Source of the DNA: Planctomycetota bacterium
Lineage (GTDB): Bacteria > Planctomycetota > UBA1135 > GCA-002686595
Assembly (NCBI GenBank): GCA_016709875.1
Contig: JADJLZ010000018.1
Span: 131,599-195,598 of the forward strand
Direction: 5' to 3'
Length of the DNA stretch: 64,000 nt
Translations under genes and position numbers: made by a program
Shown here: one piece after another, positions 45,461 through 54,085 of the stretch
How positions within the stretch are numbered: the first letter of the stretch is position 1
Layout of the letters: each line of letters begins with the position of its first letter
The notes under the pieces: model-generated
What the model was told of the DNA's origin: nothing
The model's database searches: none
What the model saw: the letters and a program-made list of their open reading frames with translations, nothing else

Positions 45461-46579
45461 TCAGCGTTTCTCCGTTTTCAGCTCCGCGAGCAGCGCGTTC
45501 ACGGCTGCGTCCATCTTCTCCCCGCGCACGTTCGTGTAGCGGATCACGCCCTTCGCATCGAGCACGAAGATCGTCGGGAAACTCGTGATGCCCCAGGCGC
45601 GCGGCAGGACGCCGCCGGTCGAACCCTGCCAGGAGCTGCGCCAGGTGACGCCCAGCTCCTTGGCCTTCTGGTGGTAGAAGTCCTTGTCCTTGTCGGTGTT
45701 GATGCCGATCAGCGCGAAGGGCTCGTTCTTGAGACGCTCCACGAGCGTCTTTTCGTGGGGAATCATCCCCACGCAAGGCGGTCACCAGAAGCCCCAGAAA
45801 TCGAGCACGACCACTTTGCCGCGGTAGTCGCTGAGCTTGAACGCGAGGCCCTCGACGTCCTCGGTCGCGAAGTCGGGCGCGGTCTTTCCGAGGGTCAGAA
45901 ATTCGAGACGGAAGAGCTGGCCCGCGACGCGCTTGGCGGTCTGGGTTTCGCTGAAGTCCTTCACGATCCTGTGGTACAGCGCGAGCGCGGGCTCAGGCGT
46001 CGCGGCGTCGCGCGCGAGCCCCGTGAGGTGAATCCCGGCCTGCGCCTGCAGCGCCTGCGCCTTGGACTCGGGGTAGAAGGCCTTCTCGAAGAGCTCCTCG
46101 CACAAGGCGAGCGCCCTCTCCTTGCCGACGAGCTCGCTCGAGTCCCCGATCGCACGCAACACCTCGCGCACGCCGAACACGGCCGGCCAGGTGATCGCCG
46201 CGGCCTGCGGTTCGCCCTCGGCGATCGCGAAGGGCACGAGTTTGGCTTCGGCGGCGAGGAACAGCTCGCGTCGCTCGGCGTCGGCGCCGCCGGTCTGCGA
46301 GAGGAACTGCAGACACCACGTCGCGGCCTGCGGCGCCCCCGCCCGCGCGAGCTCGGCAAAGCGCGCGGCGAAACGCGCGTGCGGCGATTCGGGCGCGGGC
46401 TGCTGGTTCTTGCGCGCCTCGGCGGCCGCCTTGGAGTAGGGCGTGAACGCGGTGGTCCACTCGTCGAGCAACTTCGAGTAGCGCTCGGCGACGGCCTTGG
46501 GGACCACCGGCGCCTTGGGATGCTGCTGCGGCGCGAGCACGAGGAGCAGCGGAAGCAGGGCCAGGAGCGAGCGGTGCAT
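45461..46579 (-). CDS. TlpA-like selenoprotein, upstream copy (TGA read as Sec)
   Basis: Translated through TGA 45784-45782, this is a 372-residue exported protein. It has a leader (MHRSLLALLPLLLVLAPQQ), a helical region, then a thioredoxin-like domain from LGKTAPDFATEDVEGLAFKL. The centre is KVVVLDFWGFW-(TGA)-PPCVGMIPHEK, and the frame continues with FALIGINTDKDKD, WGITSFPTIFVLDAKGVIRYTNVRG and the final helix. Domain order and length match the downstream copy, so the pair looks like a tandem duplication. Sec is at residue 266, in the position of the first Cys of CxxC. The enzyme is probably a periplasmic thiol-disulfide or peroxide-reducing protein. It heads a likely two- or three-gene operon and is divergent from mqnC. 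Confidence 0.85.
45746..45784 (-). promoter_or_regulatory. bSECIS-like stem-loop following the Sec TGA (upstream copy)
   Basis: After TGA 45784-45782 the message folds as an extended hairpin. CGUGGGG (45773-45767) pairs perfectly with CCCCACG (45760-45754) around the six-base loop AUGAUU. Outside it CGCCUU (45780-45775) pairs with AAGACG (45751-45746), with one C-A mismatch. The loop starts 15 bases after the TGA. The lower arm is identical on its 5' side to that of the sister gene, while the upper stems differ in sequence but both pair. Confidence 0.65.
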
Positions 46580-46633
46580 GCCCCAAGGGTAGCGCGAGAA
46601 CTCCGGCGGCGCCTTGAACTATACTGCCGGGCC

Positions 46634-47860
46634 ATGACCAGCCGAGCGGAAGCCCCCATCTGGCGCGCCCCGCGCGCGAGCGGCGCCTTGGAAGGCCCCG
46701 CCGCCGACGAGATCGCGCGCATCACGGACAAGGTCGAGGAGGGTGCCCGGATCACGCCCGAGGAGGGCCTGTTCCTGCACGAGCACGCCGACCTTGGCAC
46801 ACTCGGCCAGCTGGCCGACTTCGTGCGCGCGCGCAAGCACCCGCACGACGTGGTGACGTACATCGTCGACCGCAACATCAACCCGACCAACGTCTGCATC
46901 ACCGACTGCGGCTTCTGCGCGTTCTACCGCCGCCCGGGCGACAAGGAAGCCTACGTGCTCCCGCGCGAGGAGCTCTTCGCGAAGATCCAGGAGACGGTCG
47001 ACCTCGGCGGGCAGCAGCTCTTGATGCAGGGTGGACACCACCCCTACCTGACCAGCGAGTGGTGGGTGCGCCTGCTCTCCGACATCAAGCAGCGCTGGGG
47101 CATCAACGCGCACGCGCTCTCCGCCAGCGAGGTCGAGCACCTCGCAAAGCTCGAGAAGCGCAGCGTGCGCGCGGTGCTCTGCGACCTGAAGGACGCCGGC
47201 CTGGGCAGCCTGCCGGGCGCGGGCGCCGAGATCCTGGTCGAGCGCGTGCGCCTGATCATCGCGCCCAAGAAAACCACCACCGACGACTGGCTCGCGGTGC
47301 ACCGCACGGCGCACGAGGTCGGCCTGCGCTCCTCGGCCACGATGATGTTCGGCCACGTCGAGACGCCGGCCGAGCGCATCGAGCACCTCGAGCGTCTGCG
47401 CACGCTGCAGGACGAGACCGGCGGGTTCACCGCCTTCGCGTGCTGGCTGACGCAGCCCGACGGCGTGCCGGAAGAGCACCTCTATCCGAAGAAGTCGACG
47501 CCCGGGGTGTACCTGCGCATGCAGGCGCTGAGCCGCATCTACCTCGACAACTTCGACAACATCCAGACCAGCTACGTGACGCAGGGCATCAAGATGTCGC
47601 AGGTGACGCTGCGTTTCGGCTGCAACGACTTCGGCGGCACGATGCTCGAAGAGAACGTCGTCAGCGCCGCGGGCTGCTTCCACCTCGCTTCGATCGAGCG
47701 CATCGAGAACGTGATCCGCCGCGCCGGCTTCCGGCCGATGCAGCGCAACAGCTGGTACGGCATCGTCGACCCGCGCTGGGAAGGCAGCCGCGCGCCGGAG
47801 AGCCGCGAGGCCGCCGCCACGCACAAGGCCATGCGCCGCGAACGGGAGCTGGTGCGATGA
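46634..47860 (+). CDS. mqnC: Cyclic dehypoxanthinyl futalosine synthase
   Basis: This 408-residue radical SAM enzyme of the futalosine menaquinone pathway cyclises dehypoxanthinyl futalosine. The iron-sulfur motif is in NPTNVCITDCGFCAFYRRPGD (CxxxCxxC). ITPEEGLFLHEHADLGTLGQLAD, QQLLMQGGHHPYLTSEWW, SSATMMFGHVETPAERI and FGCNDFGGTMLEENVVSAAG are typical of MqnC, in contrast to MqnE and CofG/H. A TATACT hexamer lies eight bases before the ATG. Its last codons overlap the mqnE start as ATGA, so the two are co-translated. Menaquinone in this organism would thus come from futalosine, not from the MenD route. Confidence 0.94.
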   Translation: MTSRAEAPIWRAPRASGALEGPAADEIARITDKVEEGARITPEEGLFLHEHADLGTLGQLADFVRARKHPHDVVTYIVDRNINPTNVCITDCGFCAFYRRPGDKEAYVLPREELFAKIQETVDLGGQQLLMQGGHHPYLTSEWWVRLLSDIKQRWGINAHALSASEVEHLAKLEKRSVRAVLCDLKDAGLGSLPGAGAEILVERVRLIIAPKKTTTDDWLAVHRTAHEVGLRSSATMMFGHVETPAERIEHLERLRTLQDETGGFTAFACWLTQPDGVPEEHLYPKKSTPGVYLRMQALSRIYLDNFDNIQTSYVTQGIKMSQVTLRFGCNDFGGTMLEENVVSAAGCFHLASIERIENVIRRAGFRPMQRNSWYGIVDPRWEGSRAPESREAAATHKAMRRERELVR

Positions 47861-49020
47861 AGCAGACACGCTCCGCGACACGCGCGCGCACGCTCGCCGG
47901 CCGCGCGAGACTGGGTGATCTGGCCGAAAAGGTGTTCGCCGGCGAGCGCCTGAATCTGGAGGACGGTCTGCGCCTGTACCGCGGCGACCTGCACGCGGTC
48001 GGCGCGCTCGCCAACGTCGTGCGCGAGCGCCTGCACGGCGACCTCACGTACTTCAACGTCAACCAGCACGTCAACTACACGAACATCTGCAACAAGCTGT
48101 GCCGCTTCTGCGCCTTCCAGCGCCTGCCCGGCCAGGCGGGCGCGTACTGGATGACGCCCGCGGAAGTGGCGGCGAAGATCCAGGCGCAGCTCGCCGAGCC
48201 CGTGACCGAAGTGCACATGGTCGCGGGCATCCATCCCAAGCTCGAGTACGGCTACTACCTCGACATCCTGCGCGCGGCCAAGCGCGCGCGGCCCTCGATC
48301 CACATCAAGGCTTTCACGATGGTCGAGCTCGACCAGATCGCGAAGAAGGCCAAGAAGCCGCTCGCGGAGGTCTTGCCGGAGCTCGTCGCGGCGGGGCTCG
48401 GATCCGTTCCGGGAGGAGGCGCAGAGGTGTTCGCCGAGCGCGTGCACAAGGAGAGCTACCACCTGAAGATCTCGGGCGAGCAGTGGCTCGAGATCGCGCG
48501 CAGCGTGCACCAGGCGGGCATCAAGTCCAACTGCACGATGCTGCACGGACACATCGAGACGCTCGAGGAGCGAGTGGATCACCTCGACCGGTTGCGCAAG
48601 CTGCAGGACGAGACGGGCGGTTTCCAGACGTACATTCCGCTCTCGTTCCACCCCGAGAACAGCGAGATGGCGGACGTGCCGGGGCCGACGGCGGTGGACG
48701 AGCTGCGCGAGATCGCGCTCGGGCGCTTGATGCTCGACAACATCCCGCACATCAAGGCCTACTGGATCCTGATGGACATCCCGATCGCACAGACCGCGCT
48801 CTCGTTCGGCGCGGATGACGTCGACGGCACGGTGGTCGAGGAGAAGATCTACCACGAGGCCGGTGCCACGACGCCGCAGAAGGTGCAGCGCGCCGAGCTA
48901 GTGCAGTGGATTCGCGACGCAGGGCGAGTCCCGGTCGAGCGCGACACGCTCTACAACGTCGTCTGGTCCGAGGACGAGAGCCTCGCCCGCACGGGCGAGC
49001 ACGCTCCGGTTGGGGCTTGA
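47857..49020 (+). CDS. mqnE: Aminofutalosine synthase
   Basis: The 387-residue radical SAM enzyme joins the enolpyruvyl-benzoate product to SAM to make aminofutalosine. The cluster motif is NYTNICNKLCRFCAFQRLPG (CxxxCxxC). VTEVHMVAGIHPKLEYGYYLDIL, IHIKAFTMVELDQIAKKA, SNCTMLHGHIETLEERVDHL and FGADDVDGTVVEEKIYHEAGA are family landmarks. It forms the second gene of an mqnCE pair; mqnA, mqnB and mqnD are not in the window. A symmetric terminator lies about 150 bases after its stop. Confidence 0.94.
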   Translation: MKQTRSATRARTLAGRARLGDLAEKVFAGERLNLEDGLRLYRGDLHAVGALANVVRERLHGDLTYFNVNQHVNYTNICNKLCRFCAFQRLPGQAGAYWMTPAEVAAKIQAQLAEPVTEVHMVAGIHPKLEYGYYLDILRAAKRARPSIHIKAFTMVELDQIAKKAKKPLAEVLPELVAAGLGSVPGGGAEVFAERVHKESYHLKISGEQWLEIARSVHQAGIKSNCTMLHGHIETLEERVDHLDRLRKLQDETGGFQTYIPLSFHPENSEMADVPGPTAVDELREIALGRLMLDNIPHIKAYWILMDIPIAQTALSFGADDVDGTVVEEKIYHEAGATTPQKVQRAELVQWIRDAGRVPVERDTLYNVVWSEDESLARTGEHAPVGA

Positions 49021-49168
49021 CGCCCCGCGAGCCGACATGGCTCGCGTCCGCCCGTGGTACGTCGCGTGGGTCGGGAGCGGCGCGTTCGGCGCGTGGGCGT
49101 CGAATGATGAAAAACCGTGGCGGGCCGCGGTGTCTGCCGACGGGGGGGCGCTGAGCGGGAGGAGCGTC

Positions 49169-49193
49169 AAAAAACCAGGCGGGCTGGTTTTTT
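49169..49193. terminator. Bidirectional intrinsic terminator
   Basis: The site reads A6-CCAG-GCGGG-CTGG-T6: a stem flanked by A and T runs that works in both directions. It sits between the convergent mqnE and DUF1080 genes, where it can end both transcripts. Confidence 0.85.
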
Positions 49194-51838
49194 CACAGGG
49201 CGTGGATGGCGAGGTCCTTCACTTCGAGGACGGAGCCCTCGTGGTGCTGCTCGAGCATCACGCGGCCCTTGGTGAATTTCTTCGCGGTGTCGAGCGCGGA
49301 GTTCACCTCGGAGCCGTTGATGCGCACGGAGATGCGGTTGCCCTCGGGTGTCGTCTCGCAGCGCACGACGAGGTCGAACCAGGTGTCCTGCGGGACCAGG
49401 TGCACGGTGCGCGGCGCGAAGCCGAGGATCGAGCCGGTCTTCTCCGCGTCGGGGTGCGAGGCGTTGAGCTTGACGCAATAGCCGGCCGGTGCGCCGGTCT
49501 CCGGCGCATCGGCGCGCAGCCAGACGCCCGAGAGGCCGCCGTCGTTGATCTTGCAGCGTGCGCGCAGCTCGAAGTTCTCGTAGTCGTCGCGCTCGGTCTC
49601 GAGGAAGCCGGCTTTGCCGCCGGAGGTGAGCAGCTTGTCCTCGTTGTGCCAGGTGCCGCCGCCGACTTCCTTCCAGCCTTCGATCTCGTCGGGAGCGAGG
49701 AGCGGCGTCCAGCCCTGCGCGATCCACTCGACGTCGAGCGGGCGGACCATGATGCCGCCGACGGCGCAGGTTCCCAGGCCACCGCGGATCACGAGCGGGC
49801 CCTGTGCGACTTCGGGACCGCGGGCACCCTTCACGGGCTCGGTGAGCTCGATCTGGTTCTGCAGCAGGACGTCGTCGACCATCACGCGCTCGAAGCGCGC
49901 GTTGGCGGTCTTCTTGCCCGAGGCGTCGAAGCGCGGCGCGCGGAAGAAGAAGTCGAGATCGTGCCAGGTGCCCGGGCCCTTGAAGGCCGGGAGCAGCGGC
50001 GGCGAGCCGGCGAAGTGCTCGCCGGGGAGCACGGCGCCCATGCTGGAGAGCGAGAGCTTCTGCTCGTCGCCGGGGTCGGCGAGCCGGATGTCGTACAGTC
50101 CGAAGACGCTCACGGCCGTGGCGCCGCCCTTGGGCAGTGCGCACTCGACGTGGATCTTCGCGTCGCCGAAGACGAAGTTGGAGACGTAGTCCTCGGCCGG
50201 GGTGACCCCCTGGTTCGCGAGCGCTCCGGAGCCGTCCTTGAGCTCGAACTTCGTCGGATCGGCGGGATCGAGCTCGAAGTCGGCCAGCTTCCAGTGGCTC
50301 GGCTTCCACATCTCGAAGGCGTTGCCGTAGCACACGCGCAGCCAGCCCTCGCTGCCGTTCTCGCGCGCCGGCGGCGGCGGCACGACGCGCGCGACGGGCG
50401 TGTCGCACAGCGGGCCTTCGGGCAATTGGTTCACGGTGTAGGCGAACTCGTCGTGCAAGAGCGCCTGGCCGCTGGCGGAGACCAGCCCCGAGAGCTTGAC
50501 CTTCGCGACCTCGCCCGCGGCCAGATCGCTGAAGTGCACGACGAGCTGCTTGCGGTCGGCGGAGGTCTCGAGCGTCGTGCCGGTGAGCATGCGCGTGCCG
50601 CGCTCGGGTGAGCCGTACTCCCACCACCAGTCGTAGTGGTACTGCGTCGCGATCACGTCCGCGGGATCGGGCTTCCAGCTCGGCGCGAGCGGCTCGCTGA
50701 GCGCGAGCTCGAAGCCGTCCTGCACGAGGTGCACGTGCTCGATCTCGAAGGGTGTCTTGCCGTTCCAGCGCACGCGCGCGACGCCCGCGCTCGGGCCCAG
50801 TCCGCCCCAGCCGCGGTTGGTGAGCCCGGTGAAGAGCGTCCCGTCGGACGCAAAGTGCACGCGGATCGCAGATCCGATGCGCTGGCGCAGCAGCATGCAC
50901 GCGCCCTGCATCTGGCCGCGCACATCCTCGAGGTCGGCGCGCAGCACGAGGCCGTTGGTCATCTCCGCCAGCGCGAGCTGTCCGCCGAAGGGGCCGAACT
51001 TGCCGTCGCGCGGGATCGTACACATGTCACCGGTCGAGCGCGTCCAGCCGTAGGGCATCCACAAGGCCGGTGCCACGCGCGGCATGTCCGGCGGGTTCGT
51101 CAGGCTCGGGACGGCCTTGGTCTCCTGGTACTGCGGCGTCCACTCGAGCGAAGCGGGCGCGCCGTGGAAGGCGTCAGGCTTGACGTAGTAGAGCGGGCAC
51201 ACGGGCTCCCAGTCGCCCTGGTTGTCGGTCAAGAGCAGGTGCCCGGTGTCGTCCATTCCCAGGCCGCAAGGGCTGCGAAAACCGTAGGCGTAGGGCGAGA
51301 GCTTGCCGGACTTCGAGATCTGCACGATCCAGCCGCGGTAGGGTGCCAGCGACCGGCCGTGCCACCACTTCGGATCGGTGAAGCCCAGGTTGAGCGAGAC
51401 GTAGAAGTTGCCCTCGGCGTCGTTCGGCAGACCGTAGGCGAACTCGTGGTAGTTGCCCGAGACGCCCCAGGAGTTGCACACGGTCTCGATCGTGTCGCAC
51501 ACGCCATCGTGATCGGTGTCGCGCAGGCGCGAGAGCTCCGAACGCTGCACGACGTAGATCTCGCCGTCGACGACGTTGAGGCCCAGGCCCTCCTGCAAGC
51601 CTTCGGCGAAGAGCTGGAAGTGCGCGTCCTTGGGATCGGCGGCGAGCGGGTTGTCGACGATCCACACCTGTCCGCGGCGCGTCGAGAGCGCGAGGCGTCC
51701 GTCGGGCAGGAAGTCCATGCCGCCGACCTCGACGAGCGCGCCGGGCGGCGGCTGGAGGTAGTCGACCGTGTAGTAGTCGGCTTCGTTGGCGACGGGCTGC
51801 TGGAAGGTCGCCAGGAGCAGGGCTGCGAAGGGGAACAT
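49193..51838 (-). CDS. Secreted propeller protein with two DUF1080 (3-keto-disaccharide hydrolase type) domains
   Basis: This is an 881-residue exported protein. After a leader (MFPFAALLLATFQQP), residues 20-380 are a sorbosone-dehydrogenase-like beta-propeller (VGGMDFLPDGRLALSTRRGQVWIVD, GNFYVSLNLGF, YAYGFRSPCGLGMDDTGHLLLTDNQGDW). Two DUF1080 lectin-like sandwiches follow, one near 505-690 and one near 720-880 (LLAPDEIEGWKEVGGGTWHNEDKLLTSG and the GSVLEVKDLAIHAL end). DUF1080 proteins are abundant in Planctomycetota and Verrucomicrobiota and are tied to sugar degradation. Its ATG overlaps the cytochrome's stop (TGATG), and together they look like an extracellular sugar oxidation unit. Confidence 0.85.
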   Translation of the reverse strand: MFPFAALLLATFQQPVANEADYYTVDYLQPPPGALVEVGGMDFLPDGRLALSTRRGQVWIVDNPLAADPKDAHFQLFAEGLQEGLGLNVVDGEIYVVQRSELSRLRDTDHDGVCDTIETVCNSWGVSGNYHEFAYGLPNDAEGNFYVSLNLGFTDPKWWHGRSLAPYRGWIVQISKSGKLSPYAYGFRSPCGLGMDDTGHLLLTDNQGDWEPVCPLYYVKPDAFHGAPASLEWTPQYQETKAVPSLTNPPDMPRVAPALWMPYGWTRSTGDMCTIPRDGKFGPFGGQLALAEMTNGLVLRADLEDVRGQMQGACMLLRQRIGSAIRVHFASDGTLFTGLTNRGWGGLGPSAGVARVRWNGKTPFEIEHVHLVQDGFELALSEPLAPSWKPDPADVIATQYHYDWWWEYGSPERGTRMLTGTTLETSADRKQLVVHFSDLAAGEVAKVKLSGLVSASGQALLHDEFAYTVNQLPEGPLCDTPVARVVPPPPARENGSEGWLRVCYGNAFEMWKPSHWKLADFELDPADPTKFELKDGSGALANQGVTPAEDYVSNFVFGDAKIHVECALPKGGATAVSVFGLYDIRLADPGDEQKLSLSSMGAVLPGEHFAGSPPLLPAFKGPGTWHDLDFFFRAPRFDASGKKTANARFERVMVDDVLLQNQIELTEPVKGARGPEVAQGPLVIRGGLGTCAVGGIMVRPLDVEWIAQGWTPLLAPDEIEGWKEVGGGTWHNEDKLLTSGGKAGFLETERDDYENFELRARCKINDGGLSGVWLRADAPETGAPAGYCVKLNASHPDAEKTGSILGFAPRTVHLVPQDTWFDLVVRCETTPEGNRISVRINGSEVNSALDTAKKFTKGRVMLEQHHEGSVLEVKDLAIHAL

Positions 51839-52884
51839 CAGCGCTTCGCCTCCGCGAGGAAGCTGTCCATCAGCTTTTTCTGTCCAGCCGCATCCGCGGG
51901 CCAGAGCACTCCGGGCAGCGTGATCTCCTCGAGCACGAGCACGTTCGCGCGCGGCGAGGCCAATCCGCGGCGCAGCTTGAGCTCGGCCAGCGCGCCGTGC
52001 ACCTCGTGGCTCGCGAGCGCGCTCTGCGGATCGGGAACGCCGGGATCGATCTCGAAGCGCCGCGCGTAGCCCGCGCCTGCGCTGCAGGTGAACGCGGTTG
52101 GCGTCTCGAGCACGTTCGCGACGTGCTTGCCGGAGGGATCGAGCAACTCGTAGCGCAGTCGCCCCGCCCCGCCGAGCACCTCGCTCGCGCGCATCTGCCG
52201 CCGCGAGAGTGCGCCGAAGCGCGCGAAGATCCAGTCGTCCGAGCCGCTCTCGCGCACGTGCACGGTCTTGCCCAGCGGCACGAGCGCATCTCCCCCACGA
52301 CCGCGCCAGTCGGCCCGGTCGGCGAACTCGCCGTTGCGCACGGCGAGCAGGCGCACATCGTCCGTGCGGTACTCGAAGGAGAGACCCTCGGGCGTGCCGA
52401 TCAGCAGGCCGCGCGGGAACTCAGGCCCGCCTTCGACCACCGGCGGCAACTTGCCGCGCACGACCAGCGGGCGGTCCTTCACGACCATCACGCTGTCCTT
52501 GGCGTCGGTCTTCTCCTGCACGGGGCCGAGCAGCAGCACGTACTCGGCGAGCTGCTTGCGCTGCTCGAGCGCGAGCGCCTTCTCGAAGCTCGGCATCGGC
52601 GAGCCGGGGATCCCGTACGTGATCGTGCGTACGAGCGCCTCGGGCGTGTTACCGTAGCTGAATCCGCCGTCCTGGAAGCTGCGCGCCTGGCGGTCGAGCT
52701 TGGTCGTCCCCTGGCCATCTCCGGTCTCGCCGTGGCACTGCGCGCAGTTGGCCAGGAACAGGGGTCGCGCGGGGTGCTCCGCGTGCACGTCGACGGGCTT
52801 GGGCTCGGGGGGCGTCTGCGCAGGTGTCTGCGCGGGCTGCTGCGCGAGGCAGACCAGCGCGCATAGGAGGATCGGACTCAGCAT
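51838..52884 (-). CDS. Mono-haem c-type cytochrome
   Basis: The 348-residue exported protein has a leader (MLSPILLCALVCLAQQPAQ) and one haem motif, CAQCH (about residue 47), inside RPLFLANCAQCHGETGDGQGTTKLDRQARSF. The possible axial Met is in GIPGSPMPSFEKAL. The remaining two thirds have no second haem and are beta-rich. In this type of planctomycete locus such cytochromes take electrons from a partner dehydrogenase. It starts the operon with the DUF1080 protein, with a one-base stop/start overlap. Confidence 0.88.
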   Translation of the reverse strand: MLSPILLCALVCLAQQPAQTPAQTPPEPKPVDVHAEHPARPLFLANCAQCHGETGDGQGTTKLDRQARSFQDGGFSYGNTPEALVRTITYGIPGSPMPSFEKALALEQRKQLAEYVLLLGPVQEKTDAKDSVMVVKDRPLVVRGKLPPVVEGGPEFPRGLLIGTPEGLSFEYRTDDVRLLAVRNGEFADRADWRGRGGDALVPLGKTVHVRESGSDDWIFARFGALSRRQMRASEVLGGAGRLRYELLDPSGKHVANVLETPTAFTCSAGAGYARRFEIDPGVPDPQSALASHEVHGALAELKLRRGLASPRANVLVLEEITLPGVLWPADAAGQKKLMDSFLAEAKR

Positions 52885-52941
52885 GTTCGGCTCCGGGGGG
52901 GCTAGGTGAGCCCTTGGAGCCTAACCGCGGGGCGGGTCCGA

Positions 52942-53172
52942 CTAGAAGGGGCTCTCCTTGCGCACGACTCGTTCGCCGCTGTCCTCGAGCTGGAAGAGCT
53001 CCTCGACCGCGCAGCCGAACGCGTGCGAGAGTTTCAGCGCGAGTTCGAGTGTCGGCACGCTGCGTCCGTTCTCGATCGCGTTGATGGTCTGGCGCGCGAC
53101 GCCGGTCCGCTCGGCGACCTGGCCCTGAGACCAGTGCTTCTCGGTGCGGGCTTGTCGTAGTTGGTTGCGCAA
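52942..53172 (-). CDS. Small XRE-family helix-turn-helix regulator
   Basis: The 76-residue protein is almost all HTH: LRQARTEKHWSQGQVAERTGVARQTINAIENGRSVPTLELALKLSHAFGCAVEELFQLE. The second helix (RQTINAIENGRSVP) is the recognition helix. The start appears to be TTG at 53172; no ATG fits. A perfect palindrome AACGTACGTT lies 29 bases upstream (53201-53210), a natural candidate operator for autoregulation. The neighbours are the cytochrome operon on the same strand and a metallophosphoesterase, so it could control either. Confidence 0.8.
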   Translation of the reverse strand: MRNQLRQARTEKHWSQGQVAERTGVARQTINAIENGRSVPTLELALKLSHAFGCAVEELFQLEDSGERVVRKESPF

Positions 53173-53200
53173 GGGGTTCTCGGCTCTCCGAGAGGGGAAT

Positions 53201-53210
53201 AACGTACGTT
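53201..53210. promoter_or_regulatory. Palindrome AACGTACGTT upstream of the XRE regulator
   Basis: This perfect ten-base palindrome lies 29 bases before the TTG start of the XRE gene, in an AT-richer island. It is a candidate operator for the adjacent regulator. Ten-base palindromes do occur by chance, so this needs a genome search for copies. Confidence 0.4.
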
Positions 53211-53281
53211 TGGGATGATCGCAATCGCCACGATCAGGGGACAGAAATGCCTGGGACTAGGTACTTGTATGTCACCCCGGG

Positions 53282-54022
53282 TTACCAGGTGTACGCCCAC
53301 TCGCTGCGTGTGTCGCTGCCGAGGAGTGCGTGTTCGATGGCAATCTTAGTTCGCAACCCGGTCGACCAGCGGAGGTAGACCACCTGTATCGCGCCGAAAG
53401 GCTCCCCCAGCGCACCCACGTTGACGCACATACAGTTCCCGACTCGCACCGCCCCGGCGGACTCATGGATGTGTCCGCATGCGAGGACTCCCGCGTGCGC
53501 GGTGGCTCGTTCGCGGATCGCCTCGCTGCCCACGTGCGTGCGCCCATCGTGCAGCCGATCGAGGTCGGTCCGAGCCGGCGGCGCGTGACACAGGAGCAGA
53601 TCGCACGCCAACGCCGGCCGGGCTCGGATCTCGTCCTCGTCCCACTCGTAGGCGAAGCCATAGCGCCCCGGCCCCGCACCTCCGATGCCGCCGATGCGCA
53701 CGCCTCCGATCTCCTCCACTCGACCGTCGACGTTGCCCGGGAATTCGAGCCCCGGCAGGTCGTGGTTGCCCGGGACATAGAGCACACGTTCGCAGACCGC
53801 GCGCGCACGCTGCAACACCTGCTCGACCGACGCGAGGTAGCGCGCATCGCGCGCACTCGTGCGCCGGCGGACGTACGACAGGTCGTGCGAACCGAGGTCG
53901 CCGACGAACAGGATCCCGTCCGGTCGCCGCTGCGCAACGTGCGCAAGCACGGCCTCCAAGCGTTCCCAGTGCGCGTGTACATCTCCGATCACGGCAAGGA
54001 GAACTTCAGCTTCAGGGCGCAT
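53282..54022 (-). CDS. Calcineurin-like metallophosphoesterase
   Basis: The 246-residue cytoplasmic protein has the full motif set: AVIGDVHAHWERL (metal I), FVGDLGSHD (metal II), YVPGNHDLPG (GNHD), LLCHAPPAR and ACGHIHES (the two late His ligands). It hydrolyses phosphate ester bonds; the substrate is unknown. The frame stays open for 168 codons upstream, but homology starts at MRPEAEVLLAVIGD, so ATG 54022 is used. It is divergent from the Spy-like gene. Confidence 0.88.
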   Translation of the reverse strand: MRPEAEVLLAVIGDVHAHWERLEAVLAHVAQRRPDGILFVGDLGSHDLSYVRRRTSARDARYLASVEQVLQRARAVCERVLYVPGNHDLPGLEFPGNVDGRVEEIGGVRIGGIGGAGPGRYGFAYEWDEDEIRARPALACDLLLCHAPPARTDLDRLHDGRTHVGSEAIRERATAHAGVLACGHIHESAGAVRVGNCMCVNVGALGEPFGAIQVVYLRWSTGLRTKIAIEHALLGSDTRSEWAYTW

Positions 54023-54085
54023 CCTTCGACTGTAGCGCGAGCCTCGGCTCGGCGGCCCCCCTTCCCACGGACTGGAGCAGCAATC

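Noticed and set aside
44677..45784. TGA as tryptophan or glycine (variant genetic code)
   Set aside because: Many genes here stop with TGA just before or inside another gene start (mqnC, mqnE, lgt), and Trp is coded by TGG.
44344..46579. Reading the two internal TGA codons as real stops, or as frameshift/pseudogene damage
   Set aside because: The same frame continues with conserved thioredoxin motifs in both copies, and the TGA replaces exactly the catalytic Cys. Decay would not hit the same codon twice and leave the rest intact.
53330..54085. N-terminal extension of the Spy-like gene into the metallophosphoesterase region
   Set aside because: The signal peptide and Shine-Dalgarno fix the start at 54086; the upstream frame only mirrors the opposite gene.
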